Source of the DNA: Lepagella muris
GTDB taxonomy: Bacteria; Bacteroidota; Bacteroidia; Bacteroidales; Muribaculaceae
DNA: 64,000 bases
NCBI RefSeq assembly: GCF_004793975.1
Contig: NZ_SRYB01000007.1
Coordinates: 100,302 to 164,301 of the forward strand
Direction of reading: 5' to 3'
Below are positions 52,610 through 61,629 of the stretch, in pieces (position 1 is the first letter of the stretch; each line of letters begins with the position of its first letter). The translations under genes were made by a program, and so were the position numbers. The notes under the pieces were generated by a model. The model saw nothing but the letters and a program-made list of their open reading frames with translations. It searched no databases and was not told the origin of the DNA.

Positions 52610-52678
52610 GCAGCCCCTGTCCTGTCGCTGAATGCGAATAGACTGCCCCAGCATCTTTCTCTCGGCAGTCGCGGCTGC
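52610..52678 (+). promoter_or_regulatory. Candidate uS4-type leader between rpsK and rpsD
   Basis: Outer stem GCAGCC (52610-52615)/GGCTGC (52673-52678) encloses hairpins TCGC-TGAAT-GCGA (52625-52637) and GACTGCC/GGCAGTC (52641-52647 with 52664-52670). This three-way junction has no T-tract and sits 50 bases before rpsD. In other bacteria uS4 controls its own mRNA through such structures; for this genome it is inference. Confidence 0.6.
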
Positions 52679-52728
52679 GCTAAGGAGGCAGGATAAAAGG
52701 CCACTTTAATTAAAACACAAAGAAAAAA

Positions 52729-53334
52729 ATGGCAAGATATACAGGCCCAAAGACAAAAATCGCCCGCAAGTTCGGCGAGGCAATTTACGGTGAGGACAAG
52801 GTTCTGGCAAAGAAGAACTATCCACCGGGACAGCATGGCGCCAACCGCAGAAGAAAGACTTCGGAATATGGCACTCAGCTGAAAGAGAAACAGAAAGCGA
52901 AATATACTTACGGCGTGTTGGAACGTCAGTTCCGCAACCTGTTCGAGGAGTCAGCCCGCACTAAGGGTATTACCGGTGAGGTGCTCCTTCAGCTTCTCGA
53001 AAGCCGTCTTGACAACGTAGTGTATCGTCTCGGTATCGCTCCGTCTCGTCCGGCTGCACGTCAGATCGTGCTCCACAAGCATATCACCGTCAACGGAAAG
53101 GTGGTAAATATCCCCTCTTACCGTGTTAAACCCGGTGATGTGGTTGCTGTCCGTGAGAAGTCAAAATCGCTTGAGGTTATCGCCGACTGCCTTGCCGGCT
53201 TCAACCATAGCAAATATCCCTGGATTGAATGGGATGAGAGCAAAAAGGGGGGCAAATTCCTCCATGTTCCGCAGCGTGAAGACATTCCGGAGACTATCAA
53301 GGAACAGTTGATCGTTGAGTTGTATTCTAAATAA
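52729..53334 (+). CDS. rpsD: Ribosomal protein uS4
   Basis: 201 residues. MARYTGPKTKIARKFGEAIYG, PPGQHGANRRRKTSEYGTQLKEKQK and the S4 RNA-binding domain RLDNVVYRLGIAPSRPAARQIVLHKHITVNGK are intact. Zinc-free form. It nucleates 30S assembly and, in several phyla, represses its own operon. Confidence 0.98.
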   Translation: MARYTGPKTKIARKFGEAIYGEDKVLAKKNYPPGQHGANRRRKTSEYGTQLKEKQKAKYTYGVLERQFRNLFEESARTKGITGEVLLQLLESRLDNVVYRLGIAPSRPAARQIVLHKHITVNGKVVNIPSYRVKPGDVVAVREKSKSLEVIADCLAGFNHSKYPWIEWDESKKGGKFLHVPQREDIPETIKEQLIVELYSK

Positions 53335-53350
53335 TAAACAATAGAAACCC

Positions 53351-54349
53351 ATGCCAATATTAGCATTTCAGAAACCCGACAAGGTCATCATGCTTGAGGC
53401 CGACAATTCGTTCGGCAAGTTCGAATTCCGGCCGCTTGAACCGGGCTACGGCCAGACAATAGGCAACGCGCTGCGCAGAATCCTTCTTGCTTCGCTCGGC
53501 GGCTTTGCCATCTGCTCTATCCGTATTGACGGAGTCGCTCATGAGCTTGACACCATTCCCGGGGTAAAGCAGGATGTCACCAATATCATCCTCAACCTAA
53601 AACAGGTAAGATTCAAGCAGCTGACCGAAGACCATGAGACAGAGAAAGCTGTGGTAAATGTGTCGGGCACCGATGTGCTTAAGGCAGGCGATCTGGGCAA
53701 GGTGCTTTCCGGGTTTGAAGTACTCAATCCGGATTTGGAAATCTGCCGTCTTGATCCCTCGGCAAGTTTCCAGATGGAGTTTACTATCAACAAGGGTCGC
53801 GGATGGATCCCGGCTGACGAAAACCGTGAGCTGCTCGGTGATTCCGATCCCAACGTGATAGCTATCGACTCTATCTACACCCCCGTCAAGAACGTGAAAT
53901 ATGCGGTGGAGAACTACCGCGTGGAGCAGAAGACTGACTATGAGAAGCTCCTTATCGAAGTGACTACCGACGGCTCTATCGCGCCGCAGGATGCACTCAA
54001 GGAGGCTGCCAAGATTCTGATCTATCATTTCATGCTCTTCAGCGACGAGAAGATTGCGCTTGAGACTCCTAAGGAGAATGATGTCGATGAGTTTGACGAA
54101 GAAGTCCTTCACATGCGTCAGCTCCTGAAGAGCAAACTCACTGATATGGATCTTTCCGTGCGTGCCCTCAACTGCCTTAAGAGCGCCGAGGTCGAGACGC
54201 TTGGCGAGCTCGTGGTCTTCAACAAGAACGACCTGCTCAAGTTCCGCAACTTCGGTAAGAAGTCGCTCACTGAGCTTGACGAACTGCTCGCAAGTCTTAA
54301 CCTCTCCTTTGGGATGGACATTTCAAAATATAAATTAGATAAAGACTAA
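53351..54349 (+). CDS. rpoA: RNA polymerase alpha subunit
   Basis: 332 residues. The N-terminal dimerisation domain contains EPGYGQTIGNALRRILLASLGG, the C-terminal DNA-binding domain (about 260-315) contains LSVRALNCLKSAEVETLGELV and LLKFRNFGKKSLTELDELL. It contacts UP elements and activators, so it is a likely partner of LytTR-type activation. Confidence 0.98.
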   Translation: MPILAFQKPDKVIMLEADNSFGKFEFRPLEPGYGQTIGNALRRILLASLGGFAICSIRIDGVAHELDTIPGVKQDVTNIILNLKQVRFKQLTEDHETEKAVVNVSGTDVLKAGDLGKVLSGFEVLNPDLEICRLDPSASFQMEFTINKGRGWIPADENRELLGDSDPNVIAIDSIYTPVKNVKYAVENYRVEQKTDYEKLLIEVTTDGSIAPQDALKEAAKILIYHFMLFSDEKIALETPKENDVDEFDEEVLHMRQLLKSKLTDMDLSVRALNCLKSAEVETLGELVVFNKNDLLKFRNFGKKSLTELDELLASLNLSFGMDISKYKLDKD

Positions 54350-54355
54350 ACAACG

Positions 54356-54844
54356 ATGAGACACAATAAAAAATTCAACCACCTCGGTCGTAAGAAAGGT
54401 CATCGTGATGCGCTTCTCATGAACCTCACTATCTCTCTTATCATGCATAAGAGAATCTTCACGACTCTGGCAAAGGCTAAGGCATTGCGTATATATGCTG
54501 AGCCGATTATCACGAGGTCTAAGACCGACGATATGGCAAACCGTCGCCTCGTCTTCAGCTACCTCCAGAACAAGGAAGCCGTTAAGGAACTTTTCGGCGT
54601 AATAGCAGAGAAAGTGGCTGACCGTCCCGGTGGCTATACTCGTATTCTCAAGACAGGACACCGTCTCGGTGACAACGCTGAGATGGCAATGATCGAGCTC
54701 GTTGACTTCAATGAAAACATGCTCGAGGCTGCCGGCGAGAAGAAAGCTAAATCCACACGCCGTAGCCGCCGCAAGAAAGGCGCTGCTGACGAGGCTCCCG
54801 CTGCTGAGGCTCCCGCTACGGAGGAAGCTCCTAAGGCTGAATAA
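54356..54844 (+). CDS. rplQ: Ribosomal protein bL17 with acidic/alanine-rich tail
   Basis: 162 residues; the conserved domain (MRHNKKFNHLGRKKGHRDALLMNL, RPGGYTRILKTGHRLGDNAEMAMIEL) ends near 125. A basic patch then a tail of Ala/Glu/Pro repeats (EAPAAEAPATEEAPKAE) follow, a common but variable extension in the phylum. Last gene of the ribosomal operon. Confidence 0.97.
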   Translation: MRHNKKFNHLGRKKGHRDALLMNLTISLIMHKRIFTTLAKAKALRIYAEPIITRSKTDDMANRRLVFSYLQNKEAVKELFGVIAEKVADRPGGYTRILKTGHRLGDNAEMAMIELVDFNENMLEAAGEKKAKSTRRSRRKKGAADEAPAAEAPATEEAPKAE

Positions 54845-54868
54845 ATATCGGCATGATTTAATATTACG

Positions 54869-54907
54869 CAAGAGCGACATTCATACGGGTGTCGCTCTTG
54901 TCTGTTT
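54869..54907 (+). terminator. Terminator of the ribosomal super-operon
   Basis: CAAGAGCGACA (54869-54879) pairs with TGTCGCTCTTG (54890-54900), followed by TCTGTTT. It lies 25 bases after rplQ. Confidence 0.8.
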
Positions 54908-54947
54908 AAATTGTTTTTATTAACTTAGCGCGGTTAATTGAATATAT

Positions 54948-56393
54948 ATGCATATCCCTGAAACCATATATCTTGACAGTTGGCTGGCGATTCTTCTCAC
55001 GGTGGCGTATGCGCTGATGATTATTGCCTCGGTGATTGTGGTGCTACGTGAGAACCGCAATCCGATACGTGCGCTGTCGTGGGTGATCGCTCTGGTTTTC
55101 CTTCCGATTGTGGGGCTGGTGTTCTATCTGTTCTTCGGACGCAGCCTGAGGGGGATGCACATGATCTCGCGCCATAACAAGCGTAAGATTCTCCGGGAAC
55201 ACTCTCCGCGACGCATAAATCTGAACAGCCTTGACCTCTCTGCCGAACATCGCAATCTCGTGAAGCTTGCCCATAATCTCTGTCGCGCCCCGTTCACTGT
55301 CAATAATGAGATTGACATTTTCACCGATGGCATCAGCAAGTTTGAATCGCTCAAGCGTGATCTTGAGAATGCCAGGGAATCGATACTGCTGCAATACTAC
55401 ATATTCCTTGACGACAAGATAGGCACGGAAATCTCCGACATACTGATACGCAAGGCGAAGGCGGGGATAAAGGTGAAGGTGATATATGACCACATCGGGA
55501 GCTTCTCTGCCAAGAAGAGTTTCTTTACCAACATGGAGAGGGCGGGAGTGCAGACCCATCCTTTCTTCCGCGTCAACTTCCCTCATTTTGCCAACAGAAT
55601 CAACTGGAGAAACCATAGGAAGATTGTGGTGATCGACGGGAGTATAGGATATATCGGGGGTATGAACATAGCCGACCGCTACGTGAATGGTCTGCCCAAC
55701 GGAGAAGTGTGGAGAGATACGCATTTCAGGGTGACGGGCGATATTGTGGAGTCGCTTGTGTATTCCTTTGCGATTGACTGGAATTTCTTGAAGAAAGAGC
55801 CATACGTGCCTGAGGTTACGCCGAAGCTCAACGTCAACAGCAACAGTGTCGGCGTGCAGCTCGTGACGGGAGGCCCCACGGAGAGATGGAACAACCTGAC
55901 GCTATGTTTCCTGCGCGCCATCTCGTCGGCACGCCGCACGATATACATACAGACACCATATTTTCTTCCGACCGACGGTTTGCTGAGTGCCCTACAGGCA
56001 GCAGCGTTGGCAAAAGTGGATGTCAGGATAATGATGCCGCGCAACACTGACAGCCGCTTGCTTCATTACGCATCATTCTCCTATATATCGGAGTGCCTGA
56101 AATCCGGCATCAAGGTGTATCTGTATGAGCCCGGTATGCTCCATGCAAAGGCAATGATAATAGACGACATGTTTGTGACTGCAGGTTCCACAAATTTTGA
56201 TTTCCGCAGTTTCGAGAATAATTTCGAATGTAACCTGCTGATATATGATGAGAATATCAACCGTAAGATGCGCGACATATTCTTTGAAGATGTCGCGCAG
56301 AGCACTAAGCTGACTCTCGACCGATGGAAGAGACGCCCGTTGTATCATCGATTCCTTGAGTCATTGTTGCGTCTTGTCTCGCCGATTTTGTAG
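54948..56393 (+). CDS. cls: Cardiolipin synthase (phospholipase D family)
   Basis: 481 residues. Two N-terminal membrane helices (about 11-31 and 42-62) anchor it. Two PLD catalytic motifs are complete: HRKIVVIDGSIGYIGG and HAKAMIIDDMFVTAGSTNFD. It joins two phosphatidylglycerol molecules to make cardiolipin, or acts with phosphatidylethanolamine in the ClsC manner. Length fits ClsA. It starts about 50 bases after the ribosomal terminator and is likely transcribed on its own. Confidence 0.94.
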   Translation: MHIPETIYLDSWLAILLTVAYALMIIASVIVVLRENRNPIRALSWVIALVFLPIVGLVFYLFFGRSLRGMHMISRHNKRKILREHSPRRINLNSLDLSAEHRNLVKLAHNLCRAPFTVNNEIDIFTDGISKFESLKRDLENARESILLQYYIFLDDKIGTEISDILIRKAKAGIKVKVIYDHIGSFSAKKSFFTNMERAGVQTHPFFRVNFPHFANRINWRNHRKIVVIDGSIGYIGGMNIADRYVNGLPNGEVWRDTHFRVTGDIVESLVYSFAIDWNFLKKEPYVPEVTPKLNVNSNSVGVQLVTGGPTERWNNLTLCFLRAISSARRTIYIQTPYFLPTDGLLSALQAAALAKVDVRIMMPRNTDSRLLHYASFSYISECLKSGIKVYLYEPGMLHAKAMIIDDMFVTAGSTNFDFRSFENNFECNLLIYDENINRKMRDIFFEDVAQSTKLTLDRWKRRPLYHRFLESLLRLVSPIL

Positions 56394-56395
56394 GG

Positions 56396-56436
56396 TTTAT
56401 GGTTTATAGTTTATGGTTTAAGGTTTAAGGTTGATA
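56396..56436. repeat. GTTTATG/GTTTAAG heptamer repeat
   Basis: About six direct heptamer units (GTTTATG, GTTTATA, GTTTATG, GTTTAAG, GTTTAAG, GTTGATA) follow the cls stop. The same units form the arms of the palindromic repeats at both ends of the window, so this may be a decayed copy. Confidence 0.6.
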
Positions 56437-56501
56437 GTGGGGTAGATGGAGCGATTGTTAGGGTTTTGGAAGATATATTGAGATTTAATCTACGATAAGA
56501 G

Positions 56502-57086
56502 ATGCTACTTATAAAAGATACTATGGTTTCGCTCGACCTTATAGAGCGTTTTTTTGTGTGCGATCTTGATTCTTGTCTTGGTCAGTGCTGCATTGACGGA
56601 GATGCAGGTGCGCCGCTTCTTGAGGAGGAGAGGGAGGAGATTGAGAGACACATGGATGAGATTCTCCCGCTGCTCAATCCGTCGGCACAGTCCATCATAA
56701 AGGAGTGTGGGGCGTCATATATTGATGAGGAGGGGGATCTTGTCACTCAGATTGTGGAGGGGAAGGACTGTGTGTTCACTACGTATGCCGAGGGAGGGAA
56801 GTGCCTTTGTGCCCTTGAGAAAGCATACCGAAAGGGGAAACTTCCGCAATTGAAGCCCTCATCATGCCATCTATATCCCGTGAGGCTCAGAAAATATGGG
56901 GATATGACCGCAGTTAATCTTCATAGGTGGAAAATCTGCAAGTGTGCCGAGATTCTGGGTAGATCCAGGAAAGTGAGGGCATACGAATTTCTTAAAGAGC
57001 CGTTGATCCGTAAATTCGGAGAGGAATGGTATGCCGAGCTGGAGCATACTGCGAAGGAATGGCTGCGTCAGCAGGAGAATAAATGA
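56502..57086 (+). CDS. DUF3109 family cysteine-rich protein
   Basis: 194 residues. Eight or so cysteines in a fixed pattern: CDLDSCLGQCCIDGDAGAPL near the start, GKDCVF and GGKCLCALE in the middle, SSCHLYPVRL and WKICKCAE later. This order is typical of DUF3109, related to YkgJ-type zinc/iron-binding proteins. The cysteines suggest metal or Fe-S binding; no enzyme activity is known to me. A terminator follows at 57112-57152. Confidence 0.85.
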   Translation: MLLIKDTMVSLDLIERFFVCDLDSCLGQCCIDGDAGAPLLEEEREEIERHMDEILPLLNPSAQSIIKECGASYIDEEGDLVTQIVEGKDCVFTTYAEGGKCLCALEKAYRKGKLPQLKPSSCHLYPVRLRKYGDMTAVNLHRWKICKCAEILGRSRKVRAYEFLKEPLIRKFGEEWYAELEHTAKEWLRQQENK

Positions 57087-57111
57087 TTGGGATAGAGGTA
57101 TATATAAAATA

Positions 57112-57152
57112 GAAAGTGGACGGATTTCACAATCAGTCCACTCTTCTTTTTT
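57112..57152 (+). terminator. Terminator after the DUF3109 gene
   Basis: AGTGGAC (57115-57121) pairs with GTCCACT (57136-57142), with an inner GATT/AATC stem, followed by TTCTTTTTT. Confidence 0.85.
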
Positions 57153-57365
57153 GCTTAACTAAATAAATTCTTACATGTTAGGATTATAGATACCTAAATT
57201 TCACTGCAAAGTTATAACTTATTTACGATATAATCATCATTACAAGTGTGAAAAAATATTAAATTAGTAAATAAATTATTTGTTTATTTACGCTGGAAAT
57301 CCGGGTTGGGGATATCTGGAATGTGTCATCCGGTATTGACGTATGCATTCAGGCTATTGCCTGCC

Positions 57366-57420
57366 AAAATAAAAAATATCCTTCCAATATATCTGCAATC
57401 ATATATTAGAAGGATATTTC
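57366..57420 (-). terminator. Terminator of tRNA-Arg
   Basis: On the minus strand AAATATCCTTC-AATATAT pairs with ATATATT-GAAGGATATTT and is followed by TTTATTTT. The 18-bp stem begins 4 bases after the tRNA. Confidence 0.85.
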
Positions 57421-57422
57421 TG

Positions 57423-57494
57423 TATCTCCATAGGGAGTCGAACCCTAATCGTCGGAACCGGAATCCGATATTCTATCCATTGAACTATGGAGAC
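57423..57494 (-). tRNA. tRNA-Arg (anticodon CCG)
   Basis: 72 bases on the minus strand. Acceptor GTCTCCA/TGGAGAT, D stem GTTC/GAAT, anticodon stem TCGGA/TCCGA with loop TTCCGGT (anticodon CCG, reads CGG), variable loop CGAT, T stem TAGGG/CCCTA with loop TTCGACT and discriminator A. CCA is not encoded. All stems pair, so the gene looks functional. Confidence 0.95.
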
Positions 57495-57526
57495 GTGTAT
57501 ATATGCGGATGATTTTCTCATCACCG

Positions 57527-57561
57527 TTGCAAAGTTAATTAAAATTTCCGAACTTTGCAAA
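57527..57561. promoter_or_regulatory. Overlapping divergent promoters for tRNA-Arg and ung
   Basis: A perfect 10-base inverted repeat (TTGCAAAGTT at 57527-57536, AACTTTGCAA at 57551-57560) makes each arm serve two roles. Minus strand: TTTG (57558-57561), 20 bases, TAACTTTG (57530-57537) for the tRNA. Plus strand: TTG (57527-57529), 20 bases, GAACTTTG (57550-57557) for ung. The two transcripts should compete for polymerase. Confidence 0.7.
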
Positions 57562-57580
57562 AATATAATTTGAAATCAAT

Positions 57581-58249
57581 ATGGAAGTCAAGATAGAGGA
57601 GGGATGGAAGAATCATCTTTCAGAGGAATTTGAAAAACCGTATTTCAGGGCGTTGACGCAGAAGGTGCGTCAGGATTATGCCGACCCGACGGTGAGAGTG
57701 TATCCCCCCGGCAAGGAGATTTTCGCGGCGTTTGATGCGTCGCCGTTTGATGCCACCAAGGTGGTCATCATCGGTCAGGATCCTTACCATGGACCGGGAC
57801 AGGCGAACGGATTATGCTTCTCGGTGGCTCCCGGCGTGATGATGCCTCCGTCGCTTGTCAACATCTTCAAGGAGGTGAGTGCCGACACCGGCGCACCGAT
57901 GCCCGCCGACGGCGATCTCAGCCGATGGGCACGTCAGGGTGTGCTGCTTCTGAATTCATCGCTAACCGTCAGGGAGCATGCTCCCAAGTCACATTCCGGA
58001 ATTGGATGGGAGACGTTTACCGATGCCGCCGTTAATGCACTCGCGAGCGAGAAGATGGGGCTGGTATTCATGCTGTGGGGATCGGATGCCATAAGGAAGG
58101 GTGCGAAGATTGACCGGGAGAAGCATCTGGTGCTCACCTCCCCGCATCCGTCGCCACTATCCGCCTACAGAGGATTCTTCGGCAACCGTCATTTCTCCAA
58201 GGCGAATGAATATCTTGTGGCACACGGCAAGACTCCGATTGTATGGTGA
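57581..58249 (+). CDS. ung: Uracil-DNA glycosylase, family 1
   Basis: 222 residues. Catalytic water-activating aspartate in GQDPYHG (D67), the uracil-binding LLNSSLTVREHAPKSH loop and the minor-groove HPSPLSAYRGFFG motif are complete. It removes uracil from DNA. Its end overlaps the next gene by 7 bases. Confidence 0.97.
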   Translation: MEVKIEEGWKNHLSEEFEKPYFRALTQKVRQDYADPTVRVYPPGKEIFAAFDASPFDATKVVIIGQDPYHGPGQANGLCFSVAPGVMMPPSLVNIFKEVSADTGAPMPADGDLSRWARQGVLLLNSSLTVREHAPKSHSGIGWETFTDAAVNALASEKMGLVFMLWGSDAIRKGAKIDREKHLVLTSPHPSPLSAYRGFFGNRHFSKANEYLVAHGKTPIVW

Positions 58250-59493
58250 CGATGGATCGCCTGAGAGCAATGCTGCTCCTCTCCATGCTGTATTTAGGTG
58301 GGATGGCAGTATACCCGCTTGATACGTTGTCGGGGGTGTTCAGCCGCGATGTGCGCACACTGTCGGTGGAGAATCCGGATTACTTCATGTCGCCGCCGGT
58401 GGTGAGGCTCGGCACGTCTGACCGCCTTGTGGTGAAATTCGACATACTCGGGGATGAGCATCAGTATCTACGCTACCGTATACTGCATTGTAATGCCGAC
58501 TGGCAGCCATCGCGTCTGCTTGAGCCGGAATACGTCGGCGGGTTCAATGAATGTGACATAACCGACTATGCCTATTCATCGGGCACCTACGTGCATTACG
58601 TAAATTATCGAGTGGAGATTCCGAATGAGGATATGCAGCTGCTCGTCAGCGGCAACTATCTCATGCAGGTGTATCCGGAGAGTGAGCCGGATGAGATATT
58701 GCTTCAGCAGCGGTTCTGCGTATCAGAGAATAGCGTGGCGATAGCGGGAAACGTCACTGCGCGCACCGACCGAGGTGTCAACGACAGATGGCAGCAACTG
58801 TATATCACCGTTGATGTGGGCGATGGATCGAGGATAAACCCGTATCAGGATCTTGTGGTGACGGTCACTCAGAACAACCGTCCGGAAACTACGCGCACGC
58901 TTGCCGGTCCGCTTCGGACAGAGGGGGGGACCATAGTCTACGCTCATGATCCGGCATTGGTATTCAATGCCGAGGATGAGTATCGGCGTTTTGAGACAGT
59001 GAGGGCGGATTACGCCGGCATGCATACCGATTCTGTAAAATTCGGTGGTAGCAACTGGCATGCCTATCTGTCGGTGGATGAGCCGCGTGAGGAGAAGGAT
59101 TATATTTATGACGAAACGCAGCACGGGCGGTTCAAGATAGATGAATATAATTCGAGCGACCCGGATTTGGGGGCGGATTACGTGACGGTGCATTTCACGC
59201 TCGAGATGCCGCGTATTGCAGAGCCGGTATATGTGGATGGTGATTTCACGTCGCATCGTTTCGGCGATTTCAACCGTATGCGATATGATGATGTGCGGCA
59301 GTGCTACGTGGCGGAGATTCCGCTGAAGCAAGGAAGCTATAATTATCAGTATGTGGTGGATAGAGGGGGAGTGTACACTCCGGCTCCTATTGACGGAGAT
59401 AAATATGAGACGCGTAATGAATATCTGGTGAAGGTATATCTGCGTCAGCCCGGATCGCGCGGGGATAGGCTTGTCGGGGCGACTGTGCTCTGA
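58243..59493 (+). CDS. Type IX secretion plug-domain protein (DUF5103)
   Basis: 416 residues; signal peptide near 1-23 (MLLLSMLYLGGMAVYPL). The start may instead be the ATG at 58252. The body shows the DUF5103 pattern, e.g. SPPVVRLGTSDRLVVKFDILGDEHQYLRYRILHCNADWQPS and YVHYVNYRVEIPNEDMQLLVSGNYL, with a beta-sandwich end (DGDFTSHRFGDFNRMRYDD, GSYNYQYVV). In Flavobacterium a protein of this domain plugs the SprA/Sov outer-membrane channel of the T9SS. That fits the C-terminal sorting-like domains of the surface proteins at 16633 and 24027. A bidirectional terminator follows. Confidence 0.82.
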   Translation: MVTMDRLRAMLLLSMLYLGGMAVYPLDTLSGVFSRDVRTLSVENPDYFMSPPVVRLGTSDRLVVKFDILGDEHQYLRYRILHCNADWQPSRLLEPEYVGGFNECDITDYAYSSGTYVHYVNYRVEIPNEDMQLLVSGNYLMQVYPESEPDEILLQQRFCVSENSVAIAGNVTARTDRGVNDRWQQLYITVDVGDGSRINPYQDLVVTVTQNNRPETTRTLAGPLRTEGGTIVYAHDPALVFNAEDEYRRFETVRADYAGMHTDSVKFGGSNWHAYLSVDEPREEKDYIYDETQHGRFKIDEYNSSDPDLGADYVTVHFTLEMPRIAEPVYVDGDFTSHRFGDFNRMRYDDVRQCYVAEIPLKQGSYNYQYVVDRGGVYTPAPIDGDKYETRNEYLVKVYLRQPGSRGDRLVGATVL

Positions 59494-59507
59494 TTCGCGA
59501 TATGACA

Positions 59508-59550
59508 AAGCCTCCGCTATGGTGCAATCCATAGCGGAGGCTTATTCTTT
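59508..59550. terminator. Bidirectional terminator between the plug-domain gene and pulA
   Basis: AAGCCTCCGCTATGG (59508-59522) and CCATAGCGGAGGCTT (59529-59543) form a perfect 15-bp stem with loop TGCAAT. T-rich tails are present on both sides (ATTCTTT on plus, GTCATA-weak on minus), serving convergent genes. Confidence 0.88.
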
Positions 59551-59564
59551 CAGAGTGTTTTAGC

Positions 59565-61598
59565 TTATTCTTTTGCGAGGATGAGGGCGGAATAGGGGGC
59601 GAGGGTGATCTTGCCGCCGTTTGTCGTGCCGAGAGAGCCGTCGTGAGCCATCTTGCCGTTCTGTGCCACAATCATCCATTTCCCTTTGGCTATGTTGACC
59701 GTCTGCTCGTGGGATGCACCGTTGAATACCACCTTAATCTCCTTCCAGCTGTCGCCGTTGGCATTCTCCTTCAGCGAATAGGATATGAGATTCGGGGTCT
59801 TCTTGGAGTCGATCTTATCAAATACGAGATGCTTCGCGATGTCGTCGGCAGAAGTCATGCGGAATGCGGGATGAGCCTTGCGGAGAGCCACCAGCTCACG
59901 GTAATAGTCAAACTGGTCGCGATATTTCGATTTATTTGCCCAGTCGATGGCATTTACGGAGTCGGGCATGTTGTAGGTGTTGTGATTACCCTTCTTGCCA
60001 CGGAAAATCTCCTCGCCGGCGAACATGAACGGGGTGCCTTGTGATGTGAACACGATTGTCTGCGCAAGTTTGGCAGCCTCAAGCATATTCTCCTCCGGCT
60101 CGCCCTCCATAGAGTGATGAAGCTTGTCGGTCAGGCACATATCGTCATGGCAGGATACATAGTTTACGATCATCTCCGGCGAATCAGCGTATGGGAATTT
60201 GGAATTTTGCCCTTTGGAATAATCCACTTGCGGATGGTTCGTTGCAGCTACGATGCCGATTTTCACAGTCTCCTCATTGCCGGGCTTACCTGTGGCGAAT
60301 CCACGGTCGGCGGCATTAGTGTAATGACCCTTAACGGCATCGCGGAGATCATCGGAGAAAACGGCTATATCCTTCATCTTCGATACGTTCTCCTTCAGAG
60401 CTCTTCTCTCTACTGCCAATGGGGAATCACCGGCAGTCCAACCCTCGCCATATACGAAGATGGAGGGGTCAATTTTCTTCAGCTCTTCAGCCACCTTGTT
60501 CATAGTCTCCGTGTCATGAATCGCCATTAGGTCGAAACGGAATCCGTCGATATGATACTCCTTTGCCCAATATTTCGTGGAGTTGATGATATAATCCTGC
60601 ATCTGCTTCAGGTCGGAGGCGGTCTCATTGCCACATCCGGAAGCGTCGGAATAGCGTCCGTCGTCCCAATGGCGATGGTAATATCCCGGAGCGGTCAGTT
60701 CGAAATTCGAACCGTCATTTTCAGCTGTATGGTTATACACCACGTCCATTATGACACCGATCCCGGCATCATGCAGAGCCTTCACCATCTCCTTCATCTC
60801 GCGCACTCGGGTCGAGGGGTCGGAAGGGTTGGTGGAGTAGGAGCCTTCTGGTGCGTTATAGTTCTGCGGATCATATCCCCAGTTGTAGGTGTTGTTCTGA
60901 AGGTTGGTCTCATCCACAGAGTTATAGTCGTAGGATGGGAGGATATGCACGTGGGTTACGCCGAGTTCCTTCAGATGGTCGATTCCGGTCTTCTCTCCGA
61001 GCGGTGTCACTGTGCCATCCTCGGTCAAGGCAAGAAACTTACCCTTGTTGGCGATTCCGGAAGAGGGGTGCATCGACATGTCACGGTGATGCATCTCATA
61101 CACGATGACGTCGGAGAAGTTCTTCACTTCCGGGCGTCTGTCGGCATCCCAACCCTCAGGATTGGTCTTTGCAAAATCAATTATGGCGGCACGCTTGCCG
61201 TTGACCCCGACGGCTTTCGCCCACACTCCGGGAGTCTCGTTCTTCCATTCCCCTTTCCATTTTATCTGGAAGGTGTAGAACTTGCCATAAAGTTTCTCCG
61301 GCAGGGAGGCGGTCCAGGTGCCGTTGGCGGCATCCTTCTTCATTTCGACCACCTGATACGGCTTGCCGGTGTGTCCATCATTGTAAAGGTTTACTCTTGC
61401 CTCCTGTGCTTCAGGGCTCCAAAGGCGGAAATGCGTTCCGGAATTATTCACTGAAAGCTCGAGGTCATCGCCATTATATGTAGGATAGCTGATGAACTGA
61501 GAGTCATACGTGCTTTGAGCCATAACCTGAGATGTTGTGGCTACTGAGCCTGCGGTCATAAGCAGAGCTGTCATGGTTAGATATACATGTAATTTCAT
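59565..61598 (-). CDS. pulA: Secreted type I pullulanase (GH13)
   Basis: 677 residues. Signal peptide 1-27 (ending VMAQ). A CBM48-like N-terminal domain (HFRLWSPEAQEARVNLYNDG) precedes the GH13 barrel with the pullulanase-specific YNWGYDPQNYNAPEGSYS. The GH13 signatures are GVIMDVVYNHT, nucleophile aspartate in GFRFDLMAIHD, acid glutamate in VYGEGW, and the third aspartate in YVSCHDD. It debranches alpha-1,6 links in starch or glycogen, outside the cytoplasm. No SusC/SusD genes are nearby, so it is not part of a visible polysaccharide-utilisation locus. Confidence 0.94.
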   Translation of the reverse strand: MKLHVYLTMTALLMTAGSVATTSQVMAQSTYDSQFISYPTYNGDDLELSVNNSGTHFRLWSPEAQEARVNLYNDGHTGKPYQVVEMKKDAANGTWTASLPEKLYGKFYTFQIKWKGEWKNETPGVWAKAVGVNGKRAAIIDFAKTNPEGWDADRRPEVKNFSDVIVYEMHHRDMSMHPSSGIANKGKFLALTEDGTVTPLGEKTGIDHLKELGVTHVHILPSYDYNSVDETNLQNNTYNWGYDPQNYNAPEGSYSTNPSDPSTRVREMKEMVKALHDAGIGVIMDVVYNHTAENDGSNFELTAPGYYHRHWDDGRYSDASGCGNETASDLKQMQDYIINSTKYWAKEYHIDGFRFDLMAIHDTETMNKVAEELKKIDPSIFVYGEGWTAGDSPLAVERRALKENVSKMKDIAVFSDDLRDAVKGHYTNAADRGFATGKPGNEETVKIGIVAATNHPQVDYSKGQNSKFPYADSPEMIVNYVSCHDDMCLTDKLHHSMEGEPEENMLEAAKLAQTIVFTSQGTPFMFAGEEIFRGKKGNHNTYNMPDSVNAIDWANKSKYRDQFDYYRELVALRKAHPAFRMTSADDIAKHLVFDKIDSKKTPNLISYSLKENANGDSWKEIKVVFNGASHEQTVNIAKGKWMIVAQNGKMAHDGSLGTTNGGKITLAPYSALILAKE

Positions 61599-61629
61599 TC
61601 CGATGTAAAGAATTTATCAGTTAATGATT

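Larger units (their letters stand above)
57087..57580. other. Intergenic region with terminator, tRNA-Arg and divergent promoters
   Basis: Holds the DUF3109 terminator, an AT-rich stretch (57150-57365) in which I see nothing, the tRNA terminator (57366-57420), tRNA-Arg (57423-57494) and overlapping promoters (57527-57561). Confidence 0.8.

Noticed and set aside
57306..57512. 68-codon plus-strand frame
   Set aside because: It overlaps the tRNA-Arg gene and its terminator.
60552..61454. 300-codon plus-strand frame
   Set aside because: It is antisense to pulA, lacks family features and has the valine/glycine/histidine bias of a shadow frame; the minus frame has all GH13 motifs.
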